Shown: piece by piece, positions 47,115 to 55,405 of the stretch
Layout of the letters: the number at the start of each line of letters is the position of its first letter
How positions within the stretch are numbered: position 1 is the first letter of the stretch
Assembly: GCA_963808165.1 (NCBI GenBank)
Contig: CAWEET010000021.1
Coordinates: 62,001-126,000 of the forward strand
Origin: Thiosocius sp963808165
GTDB lineage: Bacteria; Pseudomonadota; Gammaproteobacteria; Chromatiales; Chromatiaceae
Direction of reading: 5' to 3'
Length of the DNA stretch: 64,000 nt
Made by a program: the position numbers and the translations under genes
Notes under the pieces: model-generated
What the model was told of the DNA's origin: nothing
What the model saw: only the letters and a program-made list of their open reading frames with translations
Databases searched by the model: none

Positions 47115-47996
47115 ATGAGTCTAAGGCTGAAATTCAATCTGATACTGGGGTTGGCAATGATCGTGGGGATTTCACTCGCCAGTGTCTTTACATATCGTTT
47201 TATGCAGGAGAATGCGCGGGAAGAGGTTTTGGACAGCGCGCGGATAATGCTGCAAAGTGCGATTGCGGTGCGTGGTTATACAGTAGGTGAAATTCGTCCA
47301 CTGTTGGCGCTGCAGCAGAAAAGAAAGTTCCTTCCGCAAACTGTTCCCGCTTACAGCGCCCACCAGTACGTCGCGCAGTTGCAGAAGGAATATCCTGAAT
47401 ACAGTTATCGGGAGGCCACGTTGAACCCGACCAATCCGGCTGATCGTGCTACCGAGTGGGAGGCCGACGTTGTCGCTTGGTTCCGGAGTCATGAAGAAGA
47501 AAAGGAGTTGATCGGTCAGAGGGAAACGCCAACGGGGCCGTCCCTTTACCTTGCCCGTCCGATCAAGATCACCGACCCGTCGTGTCTGAATTGTCACAGC
47601 ACGCCCGCCGAGGCGCCGCCAACGATGATAGATGCTTACGGGACGGCCAATGGGTTCGGTTGGAAGCTGAATGAGATCGTGGGTGCCCAGATTGTGGCCG
47701 TACCAATGAGTCTGCCTCTGCAGCGGGCGAATGAGACTTTCGTTGTCGTTCTCGGTGTGTTGATCGCCGTCTTTCTTTTGATTTTCATACTATTGAACGT
47801 TCTGTTGAATATTGTTGTCATCAACCCGATTAAACAAATGTCGGCCAAGGCAAATGAAGTGAGTATGGGGGCTTTGGACGTGGAGGAACTAGAGGTCGGC
47901 GGGAGCGGAGAGATTGCGACATTAGGGCAATCTTTCAACCGCATGCATCGCAGTTTGGTCAACGCCGTGAACATGTTGGACGAGGCGCAGTCTTAA
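47115..47996 (+). CDS. Tll0287-like haem-binding sensor with HAMP domain
   Basis: About 293 residues. An N-terminal membrane helix (about 5-27), a periplasmic Tll0287-like (DUF3365) domain with a CLNCH haem-binding motif (157-161) and an RPIKITDPSC lead-in, a second membrane helix (about 210-235), then a HAMP linker (NPIKQMSAKANEVSMGALDVEELEVGGSGE). It has no kinase, GGDEF or methyl-accepting domain of its own, so the signal must be passed to a partner; the Ser/Thr kinase begins 87 bp downstream. MSLRLKF at 47115 is the likely start; ATG 47106 is close behind AGGAG. Confidence 0.8.
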   Translation: MSLRLKFNLILGLAMIVGISLASVFTYRFMQENAREEVLDSARIMLQSAIAVRGYTVGEIRPLLALQQKRKFLPQTVPAYSAHQYVAQLQKEYPEYSYREATLNPTNPADRATEWEADVVAWFRSHEEEKELIGQRETPTGPSLYLARPIKITDPSCLNCHSTPAEAPPTMIDAYGTANGFGWKLNEIVGAQIVAVPMSLPLQRANETFVVVLGVLIAVFLLIFILLNVLLNIVVINPIKQMSAKANEVSMGALDVEELEVGGSGEIATLGQSFNRMHRSLVNAVNMLDEAQS

Positions 47997-48083
47997 TTGG
48001 GATCTTCAAAGAGGAATTGGGCGGGAGGCTGTTTCGTTGCACCTCGATTCTTCTGACCCGATGTTTTCGAAAGTAATGACAGT

Positions 48084-49495
48084 ATGAGCACGATTGCGCT
48101 TCCTCAAACTATCGGCAAGTACGAAATACGCGGTCTGATCGGCCGGGGCGGTATGGGGGTCGTGTACCGCGGATACGATCAGGATATCGATCGGTTGGTT
48201 GCAATTAAGGTTCTGCATCCGCATTTGAACGAAGAAGGCCTTTTGCAGCGTCAGGCAGAGCGCGGGCTGCTGCGAGTTGCTTCCATCCGAAACATGCTTG
48301 GCTGTTCCCGACGGGATCGAGCGGACTCCCTTTCATCGCAATGGAGTACGTTGCGGGAATTGACCTGCGTTCTTTCCTCAAAGCCGATGGGGCGCTGACC
48401 GTGCGACAGAGCTGCGAGATTATTCTGCAGGTCCTCGCCGCATTAGAATTCGCGCACAGTCATGGCGTCGTCCACCGAGACATCAAGCCGGGCAATATTC
48501 TTCTGCTCGAAGACGGCTTGGTCAAAGTAGCCGATTTTGGTGTTGCCAAGATCGATTCTTCAGATTTGACCAGCATGGGGCAAATGATTGGCACGCCCAG
48601 TTACATGTCGCCGGAAGCGCGTGCCGGTGTTGAAGTGGATGTTCGATCCGACCTCTTCTCCGTAGGGGTGATGATGCTCGAGCTTATATGCGGCGCGCGA
48701 CACGAGAGACCGGAGAAGCTGTCGGAGGGCGTGGCCTCTGTGCTGGCAAAGTCTTCTCTGGGGGATGGTGAATGCATCAGGTTCAGTGAGTTGCTCGACA
48801 AAGCTATGGCGCACGATCCGGCAGATCGATTCGATTCGGCGCGAAGTTTTTCAGACGCATTGAAAGCGATTTTGGCACCAAATTCGGTATACCAGCCTGA
48901 CACACAGGATCTCGCCGCTACCGTTATCGAAACGCGGGAACAATATCTGCATAGAGCGAAGGCCGCATCACTGAAGTCGAACACAGGGTCGCATACGCCG
49001 GGGACATCATTGTCGCTTACCGCCGAGGCAACGTCCGAGCTCAGTAATGTGCTCTCGTTGTACCTTGGTCCTGTTGCGCCTCTTCTCATCCGCAAGGCCT
49101 CGTCAGAATGCGAGACGCTGGATGAACTTGTTGGAAGACTGTCGGATAAGATACCAAGCGGAGTCGAGCGACAGCAGTTTATCGATGCGCTCAAGCAGCA
49201 TGGGACGCTGAGCGGGGTTCGAGCCGGAATTAGTTCAGCAATTCTAGGGGGGGGGTCGTCGGTGACCGGCTCGCAGTCGACACCTGGCTCGGTCTCCGCG
49301 CCAGTGTTTACGCCAGACCAACTCGATCGGATAACCAATGAAGTCGTGTTGTATCTGGGGCCACTCGCTTCTCGTGTGGTGAAGAACTCAGCTAAACGGG
49401 CCACCGATATCAGCAGTCTTTACCAAATGTTGGCAGAGCAGATCAACAATGCCCATGATAGACAGGCATTTCTTGCAGGTCGCCCGGACAAGTGA
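48084..49495 (+). pseudogene. Ser/Thr protein kinase (PknB-like) with tandem C-terminal repeats, frameshifted
   Basis: A eukaryotic-type kinase: the glycine loop LIGRGGMGVVYRGYD and the lysine VAIKVL are in the first frame. Between 48245 and 48265 the frame shifts, then FIAMEYVAG, HRDIKPGN and ADFGVAK follow in the second. The region between Lys and the alphaC helix fits kinases poorly, so more than one indel may be present. After the kinase there is no membrane helix; instead come two copies of a repeat (LYLGPVAPLLIRKAS near 49060 and LYLGPLASRVVKNSA near 49350) separated by a Ser/Gly linker. Disrupted unless the sequence is in error. Confidence 0.7.
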
Positions 49496-49849
49496 TGCGA
49501 CGATTCTCGGTGCAGTGCGGATCAATTGCAGCCTGGCTCTCGTGTTGCAGTGATTATTGCTCGGTAGGGGCTGGGAGTTGTCCGTGTCATCAACCAGCGA
49601 GAGACGGGGTCAAAGGACTGAAGGAGGGCGGATGGGTATAGAGGACTGCATGTCGCAAACGCACAATAGTGTGTGCTGCTGATCCTGTACTTGCTCAACA
49701 GCCAGATCGACCGCCGACCGCAGACACGATAGGTACGAGGGGAGTGATGTCGGACGAAAAGGCGGCTTATACTTGTTACTGGCACAATCAGAGTGCCCGC
49801 ATGGGAATCACCACAGGCACGGCAAGGTATCGACCAGGCACAGGCGAGC
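49496..49849. other. Gap with a short leader-like ORF
   Basis: About 350 bp without a large gene. At 49747 the sequence reads ATG then SDEKAAYT, a short frame preceded by GGGGAGTG. The 31 bases at 49744-49774 match 51288-51318 in 29 positions, where an analogous ORF precedes the second FHA protein. Beyond the ninth codon the two differ. Confidence 0.5.
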
Positions 49850-50745
49850 ATGGTGGAAGAACGCGAGACAGTCATTACCATCGTCGCCAAGGACGTCGAG
49901 GAGCGTGCCGTGGCGTCGGGCCAGGCCTGCTTGGTGGCTTTTTACGGCGGGAACATCGGCAAACGTTTTTTTCTCGCGCACGCCGAAATCATCATTGGGC
50001 GGTCAGACTCTGCCAACATACAGGTGGATCAGGACAGTGTTTCGAGACAACACGCAAAGATCACCGCCCGCAGTGGGCGCACGTGGCTGCATGATCTCGA
50101 CTCCACCAACGGCACCTTCGTCAATGACCAGGCCGTCGCGGACTACGAGCTGCAGGACGGCGACCTCATCCGCATTGGTCAGACGATCTTCAAATATCTC
50201 TCCGGCAGCAATATCGAGAGCAAGTACCACGAAGAGATCTACCGTCTCACCACCATCGATGGTTTGACTCAAGCCTTCAACAGACGTTATCTCCTCGAAT
50301 CATTGGAGCGCGAACTCCATCGGGTGGCGAGGTACGGACATCAGTTGGCGCTGACGATGTGCGACATCGATCATTTCAAACGCATCAATGACACTCACGG
50401 CCATCTGGCAGGCGTCTATGTGTTGCGCGAACCAGTGGCATCATTGCCGACAACCTCCGGCGGGAGGATGTGTTTGCCCGTTATGGCGGTGAAGAATTCG
50501 CCATCGTGTTGCCTGAGGTCGATGGCCCGGAGGCCGTTCAGGTCGCAGAGAAGCTGCGGGAGCTCATCGAGACTCACGAGTTCTCTTTTGCCAACGAGAT
50601 CATTCCGGTGACTATGAGCTTCGGCGTCCACGCCACCACTGGCGAAGAGGAACACGTAGCGGTTGCGGATTTCATTGCTGGCGCCGACGCGAAGCTCTAC
50701 GAGGCCAAAGAAGGCGGTCGCAATCGGGTCTGCTTTTCACCCTAA
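49850..50745 (+). CDS. FHA-GGDEF protein (diguanylate cyclase), frameshifted
   Basis: About 298 residues when repaired. An N-terminal FHA domain (IIIGRSDSANIQVD, SVSRQHAKI, STNGTFVND) precedes a GGDEF domain whose first part (TIDGLTQAFNRRYL, CDIDHFKRINDTHGH) is in one frame. A one-base loss at 50432-50433 moves the rest (IIADNLRREDVFARYGGEEF) to the next. GGEEF is a catalytic-type signature, so c-di-GMP synthesis is expected. FHA domains bind phosphothreonine, which suggests control by the neighbouring kinase. A repeat element sits right after its TAA. Confidence 0.78.
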
Positions 50746-50749
50746 GCCC

Positions 50750-50911
50750 AATGGCGCTTACTGAAGCTGATTCCGGTCGTTTCTGGAGAAAACCGTCGGC
50801 GGCATCGACGCCGCTGTCGAGCCTACCGGGACGTATTCACGGCGTTTTGCGGAAGAATGGATCGGAATCACCAAGCCAACTTGTAGCTTGCGCTCCTGAG
50901 TCAGTGCCATT
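50750..50911. repeat. Dispersed 162-bp repeat, copy 3
   Basis: 162 bp, same terminal (AATGGCGCTTACTGAAG / CTGAGTCAGTGCCATT) and internal inverted repeats as copies 1 and 2. The flanking 10-mers CCCTAAGCCC (50740-50749) and CACTAGGCCC (50912-50921) agree in 8 positions, an eroded target duplication. The left flank includes the stop codon of the FHA-GGDEF gene. Confidence 0.85.
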
Positions 50912-50949
50912 CACTAGGCCCGCGTGATGTGTCTCGCACCTGCCTGTTC

Positions 50950-51240
50950 ATGTCCGACTCGCCGATTCGCGTTCTACCGAGCCACGTCATCGTCCGAATC
51001 GCGGCGGGAGCGCGCGTCGAGCGGCCCGCTTTGGTGGACAAGCCGTTGTACGAGAACTCTGTTGATGCTGGCGCTCTGCCGATATCACGTCGATATTGAG
51101 GCTGGCGGCCCAGAACGAATCGCGGTCTCTGGCGACGGCTGTGGCATCTCCGCCAAGGATGCTACCGTCGCATTCGAGCGGCAGGCGGCCGGCACAGCGC
51201 GCGGGTTCGGACGCCGGGACGCCGCCCATGGTCAAATCGT
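50950..51240 (+). pseudogene. mutL: mutL relic (N-terminal GHKL ATPase fragment)
   Basis: Starting at ATG 50950, the frame reads SPIRVLPSHVIVRIAAG, ERPA and ENSVDAGA, the MutL motif I region, and stops at about 51095. One frame over it continues HVDIEAGG, SGDGCGISAKD and AFERQA, which is MutL motif II, until about 51190-51240. The conserved Glu of motif I is still in YENS. The rest of mutL, including its C-terminal half, is gone. Non-functional; an intact mutL must be elsewhere if the organism has mismatch repair. Confidence 0.8.
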
Positions 51241-51290
51241 GAGCCAGATCGACGCCGACCTTAGGCGCCGACGGGCGTGGGGAGGGGGTG

Positions 51291-51464
51291 ATGTCGGAGG
51301 AAAAGGCGGTTTATACTTTTATCCGCCTTTTCGGGACGGCTCCGCCGGAGACGGGTCCGGCGGCGGTTGCGGATGGTAGGCGGATGCGCCCGGCCGGGGA
51401 ACCCCTAGAGGACCCTTGGGACAAGGTGCCGTATGACCCGAGGAAGCTCGACTGGAGGCGATGA
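51291..51464 (+). CDS. Short ORF upstream of the cyclase-FHA gene
   Basis: 57 residues, with GGAGGGGGTG immediately before ATG 51291. It ends 3 bases before the GTG start of the cyclase gene, so coupling is likely. Its first nine codons (MSEEKAVYT) parallel the short frame at 49747 upstream of the FHA-GGDEF gene (MSDEKAAYT). Pro/Arg-rich tail. No known family; it may be a small protein or a leader peptide. Confidence 0.55.
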   Translation: MSEEKAVYTFIRLFGTAPPETGPAAVADGRRMRPAGEPLEDPWDKVPYDPRKLDWRR

Positions 51465-51467
51465 CCC

Positions 51468-52406
51468 GTGGCGGACGTGGATGAGCGCACACCGGCGGGT
51501 GGCACGACGGAGCTGAAGACCATTCTCTTTGCCGACGTCGTGGAAAGCACGCGCCTGTACGACGAGAGGGGCGACGACGTCGCTCACCGCCTGCTCGTCC
51601 AGTGCCTAGACCTCATGACGAAGGTCGTCGAAGATGGCAGTGGCGTGGTCGAGGAGCGTATCGGCGACGAGTTGCTGTGTACGTTCGACGACGCCGACAC
51701 CGCGGCGCAGGCGGCCTCCGAACTCCAGCAGCGTGTGGAGGGGGGATACGACAGCGGCGTCCTCGACTGCGCGATGCGGATTCGCGTCGGCATGGAGCAC
51801 GGGCCGATCGAGCGCACGAGCGCGGGCCTGTTTGGCACTACGATATACACAGCCGCGCGCTTGGCCTCCCTAGCCAAGGCCGGCCAGATCCTCACCACCA
51901 AGCCGACGCTCGATCAACTTGGCCCGATCCGCCGCCGCATGGAGCGCTACTTTGACACGGTCGTGCTGAAGGGCATCGCCGGCGAGCAGGACCTCCACGA
52001 ACTCCTTTGGGACACCAGCCTAACCGTGGTCCCGACCGGGCGTCCGCGTCGTTCACGGGCGGTCGGCAGCGTGGCGATCGAGTTGTCCTATCGCGGGAGG
52101 TCCCTTCGCGTCGATGCGGAGCAGCCCCATATCACCATGGGGCGAGACAGCCACTGCACGCTGTCGCTTGAGGGGAGCGCCGTCTCGCGACTGCACGCCC
52201 GCGTGACCTGGAACCGCGGCACCGTGCGCGTCGAGGACGTCAGCATGAACGGCACCTGCATCGAGCCCGAAGGTGGCGCGTCGTGCACGCTGTACCACGA
52301 CCACGGGCAGATCACAGGGCAAGGCGTCATCCGCTGCGGGTGTCTGGGCCCGGAGGAAGAAGCGGCCAGCATCTCGTATCGCTGCGTGTCCGGCGAGGAC
52401 GACTGA
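51468..52406 (+). CDS. Class III adenylate/guanylate cyclase with C-terminal FHA domain
   Basis: 312 residues from GTG 51468 (GGAGG 9 bases upstream). Cyclase core with metal-binding Asp23 (LFADVVEST) and Asp67 (IGDELLCTF). In the GTTIYTAARL segment the usual catalytic Asn is Tyr127 while Arg131 is kept, so activity is uncertain. An FHA domain follows (about 215-270: ITMGRDSHC, SRLHARVTW, SMNGTCIE). The output would be a cyclic nucleotide under phospho-dependent control. Codon use is GC-richer than the upstream island. Confidence 0.82.
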   Translation: MADVDERTPAGGTTELKTILFADVVESTRLYDERGDDVAHRLLVQCLDLMTKVVEDGSGVVEERIGDELLCTFDDADTAAQAASELQQRVEGGYDSGVLDCAMRIRVGMEHGPIERTSAGLFGTTIYTAARLASLAKAGQILTTKPTLDQLGPIRRRMERYFDTVVLKGIAGEQDLHELLWDTSLTVVPTGRPRRSRAVGSVAIELSYRGRSLRVDAEQPHITMGRDSHCTLSLEGSAVSRLHARVTWNRGTVRVEDVSMNGTCIEPEGGASCTLYHDHGQITGQGVIRCGCLGPEEEAASISYRCVSGEDD

Positions 52407-52549
52407 CCCGAACGCAGGCGCTTGCGGGTGGCAAAATCGGTAGCCCGGTAGGCTCCGTCAGCAGGCGCTATTGTCGGACCAGCCAAAAGCTCTCGAAAGA
52501 CGATCTGTGGGCACAAGGTTTTCCTGGGACGCGATTCCTTCTATCGACC

Positions 52550-52705
52550 TGAAGGTCAATCTTGGGCGGGTGGTCCAGTAGGCGACAGAAGACGGAGGAC
52601 GACACGCGCGCACTGCGCCAGTTCAACGCCCGCTTGCATGACGATGAGCGTATTGAGCAGTCGATGTTGTCGCTGGCCGACGGTCTGACCGATGGCGCGC
52701 AAGCG
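52550..52705 (+). pseudogene. O-methyltransferase C-terminal relic
   Basis: The frame from about 52562 reads TEDDTRALRQFNARLHDDERIEQSMLSLADGLT, which is the C-terminal strand and helix of catechol/caffeoyl-CoA-type O-methyltransferases, followed by unrelated sequence and a stop at 52747. The catalytic SAM-binding part is absent upstream. The surrounding 52407-52761 gap holds nothing else that I can identify. Confidence 0.6.
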
Positions 52706-52761
52706 TTGAGCGATGCGGATACGTCCGGCGAATGCCGCCTTAGCTGACCACAGATCGAGCC

Positions 52762-55389
52762 TCATTCGTCCAGGATCCCGCAAAGTGATTCGCTGATGGC
52801 AGTCAGGCGTTCCGGATCGGTGATTGGCTGGTCTTCGAGGTCGGTGATGGCGAATGCGTCCTGCGCCTCGGCGCCGGCCGTGGCGATACGTGCATTGTGC
52901 AGCCGCAGTCTGTTGGCGGCGAAGGCCTGGCCGACCAGCGACAACAGTCCGGGGCGGTCGCTGGTTTTCAGCATCAGCCAGGTCACCATGCGGGTCTCGT
53001 CCTGTTCGAAACTGATCTGCGAGGGCATCTGGAAGCTTTGCAGCTGGCGCGGTATGCGCGGCCGACCCGATGGGGGGTCGCTGCTGTTCAACTCCTCTTC
53101 GATGAAATAGCGGATTCCCAGCCGGCGTTCTTCGCCGCTGATTCTTGCGCCATCCTCCTCGAGAACCAGGTAGCTGTTGATGCACAGGCCGTTTGCCGTC
53201 GTTTGCACGCGTGCCCCCAGAATATTGAGGCCGAGTTGGTCGAGCAGGGCGGTCGTGTGGGCGAACAGTCCGTCCCGGTCCGGGCCGTAGAGGAACAGTT
53301 CGGTGCAGCGGTAGAGCTTTTCCTCGCGTAGCTTGACATGTATCCGGTCGATGCGCCGGCCCGGTGGCCAGAGCAGTTCGGTGTGCCAGATGATCGCGTC
53401 GACCGTGTTCTGCAGGAAATAGTCGGTGCTGAGCGACATCCACAGCAGGTTCAGCAGACTGTTGTCGTAGCCCTTTTTCAGTAGCTGGATACGGGCCTCT
53501 GCCTGGCGTTGCGTGATCACCTCGTCCTGTTCCTGGGGTTTCTCGAGGCCGCGCTCGAGGGCCTCGGCGGTGCGTCTGTGCAGGTGGTCGAGCAGCGCGG
53601 CCTTCCAGGAATTCCATCGGTCCGGATTGGTGCCGCGCATATCGGCGACCGTGAGCAGGTAGAGATAGTCGAGTCGGGTCGGTGTCCCCACCAGCTCGGC
53701 AAACGCCTGTATCACCTCCGGGTCGTCGATGTCCTCGTGCTGCGCCGTATGCGACATGACCAGGTGCTTTTCGACCAGCCAGGCAACCAGTTGTGTGTCG
53801 AACTCGGACAGGTCGTGTTTGCGGCAGAAGACCCGTGCGTCCTGGGCGCCCAGTTCGGAATGATCGCCGCCGCGCCCCTTGGCGATGTCGTGGAACAGGC
53901 CCGCCAGGTATAGCAGCTCCGGCTTGGGTAGCTGTTGAAACACCTGGTTGCAGCGCGAGCACTCGTCGGCATGCTTGTTCAGCGCAAAGCGTCGCATGTT
54001 GCGAATGACCATCAGGATGTGTTCATCGACGGTGTATACGTGAAACAGGTCGAACTGCATCAGACCCGTTACCGCATGGAACGCGGGCAGGTAGCGCGAA
54101 AGGATGCCGTAGCGATGCATGCGACGCGTCGCATGGGTCAGGCCATCGTGCTGACGGAATATCTCGATGAACAGTGCGCGGGCACGCAAGTCATTGCGGA
54201 AGTGTCGGTCTATCAGGTGGCGGTGCGCGCGGATGGAACGAATCGTACTGGCTCGCACGCCCTGGATCTGCGGGTTCTGCTGGAGGATCAGGAAGAGTTC
54301 CAGCATAGCCAGTGGATAACGCGCAAACGTGCCCGAGTTGACCACCTCCAGGTAACCGCTGCGCACCTGGAAGCGACGGTTCACCGGGACAGGTTCCCCC
54401 AGCCGGTTGTCGAGCAGGATCGCCTCTTCGAAAAGCTGCAGTAGCATTTCGTTCAGGCGCTGCATCTGTACCACCTGTCGGTAGTACTCCTGCATGAATT
54501 GCTCGACTGCCAGATTCGCACTGGCATCAGTGTAACCAAACTGTTTGGCCAGCGCGCGCTGGTGCTCGAACAGCAGGCGGTCTTCGTGCCTGCCGGTGAG
54601 CAGATGCAGGGCGTAGCGGACGCGCCAGAGGTATTCCTCGCCGTGCCGGAGTTGGCGGAATTCCCTATCGTTGAGAAAACCGCGTTGGAACAGATCGGCC
54701 ATCGTGTCTACGCCGAAATGGCGTTTTGCCACCCAGCCGATGGTCTGGATGTCGCGCAGGCCGCCTGGTCCTTCTTTTACATTGGGTTCGAGATTCTGTC
54801 CGCTGTCGTCGAATCTCGCATGGCGCTCGCGCTGCTCCTCTGCCTTGGCCGAAAAAAAATCGCGACTGCTCCACATCTGCTCAGGACTGGTGGCTTCGTT
54901 CAACTTTTCGAACAATCCACGATCGCCGTCCAGCAGACGCGATTCCAGCAGGTTGGTTATCACGGTGATATCGGCACTTGCCTCTTCGATGCATTGCGGG
55001 AGGCTGCGCACACTGTGTCCTATCTCCAGGCCGATGTCCCATAGGAACATCACCAGCGGCTCGATGTGCTTGGCGAGTCCCTGTGGGTCACGGGCGGTCA
55101 GGATCAGCACATCGACGTCTGACGCCGGGTGCAACTCGCTCCGACCATAGCCGCCGACGGCGATAAGACTGGCCGAGGCCTCTGCCGGCAGAAAGCGGCG
55201 CCAGGCGCGTTGCATTATCGCGTCGGTGAACAGGGCCGCCTGGTGCACCAGCAAGCTGGCCCGCACACCGCGCGCGAATTGCTCGGCGCGCAGTGTGCGC
55301 GACTCGCGCAGTGCATCCTTGTAGACGGCCAACACCGGCTCGCCCCCGGCCAATCGCCGGTCGAGGTCTTCGAGCAGGGTATCGGTCAT
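52762..55389 (-). CDS. glnD: Bifunctional uridylyltransferase/uridylyl-removing enzyme (PII)
   Basis: 875 residues, normal for the family. Nucleotidyltransferase motif GGYGRSELHPASDVDVLIL in the N-terminal part, an HD hydrolase domain (HDIAKGRGGDHSELG), and two C-terminal ACT domains that sense glutamine. It uridylylates and de-uridylylates PII to signal nitrogen status. It follows map on the same strand, 16 bp behind its stop. Confidence 0.96.
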   Translation of the reverse strand: MTDTLLEDLDRRLAGGEPVLAVYKDALRESRTLRAEQFARGVRASLLVHQAALFTDAIMQRAWRRFLPAEASASLIAVGGYGRSELHPASDVDVLILTARDPQGLAKHIEPLVMFLWDIGLEIGHSVRSLPQCIEEASADITVITNLLESRLLDGDRGLFEKLNEATSPEQMWSSRDFFSAKAEEQRERHARFDDSGQNLEPNVKEGPGGLRDIQTIGWVAKRHFGVDTMADLFQRGFLNDREFRQLRHGEEYLWRVRYALHLLTGRHEDRLLFEHQRALAKQFGYTDASANLAVEQFMQEYYRQVVQMQRLNEMLLQLFEEAILLDNRLGEPVPVNRRFQVRSGYLEVVNSGTFARYPLAMLELFLILQQNPQIQGVRASTIRSIRAHRHLIDRHFRNDLRARALFIEIFRQHDGLTHATRRMHRYGILSRYLPAFHAVTGLMQFDLFHVYTVDEHILMVIRNMRRFALNKHADECSRCNQVFQQLPKPELLYLAGLFHDIAKGRGGDHSELGAQDARVFCRKHDLSEFDTQLVAWLVEKHLVMSHTAQHEDIDDPEVIQAFAELVGTPTRLDYLYLLTVADMRGTNPDRWNSWKAALLDHLHRRTAEALERGLEKPQEQDEVITQRQAEARIQLLKKGYDNSLLNLLWMSLSTDYFLQNTVDAIIWHTELLWPPGRRIDRIHVKLREEKLYRCTELFLYGPDRDGLFAHTTALLDQLGLNILGARVQTTANGLCINSYLVLEEDGARISGEERRLGIRYFIEEELNSSDPPSGRPRIPRQLQSFQMPSQISFEQDETRMVTWLMLKTSDRPGLLSLVGQAFAANRLRLHNARIATAGAEAQDAFAITDLEDQPITDPERLTAISESLCGILDE

Positions 55390-55405
55390 GAAAGCCGCAG
55401 CGCCA

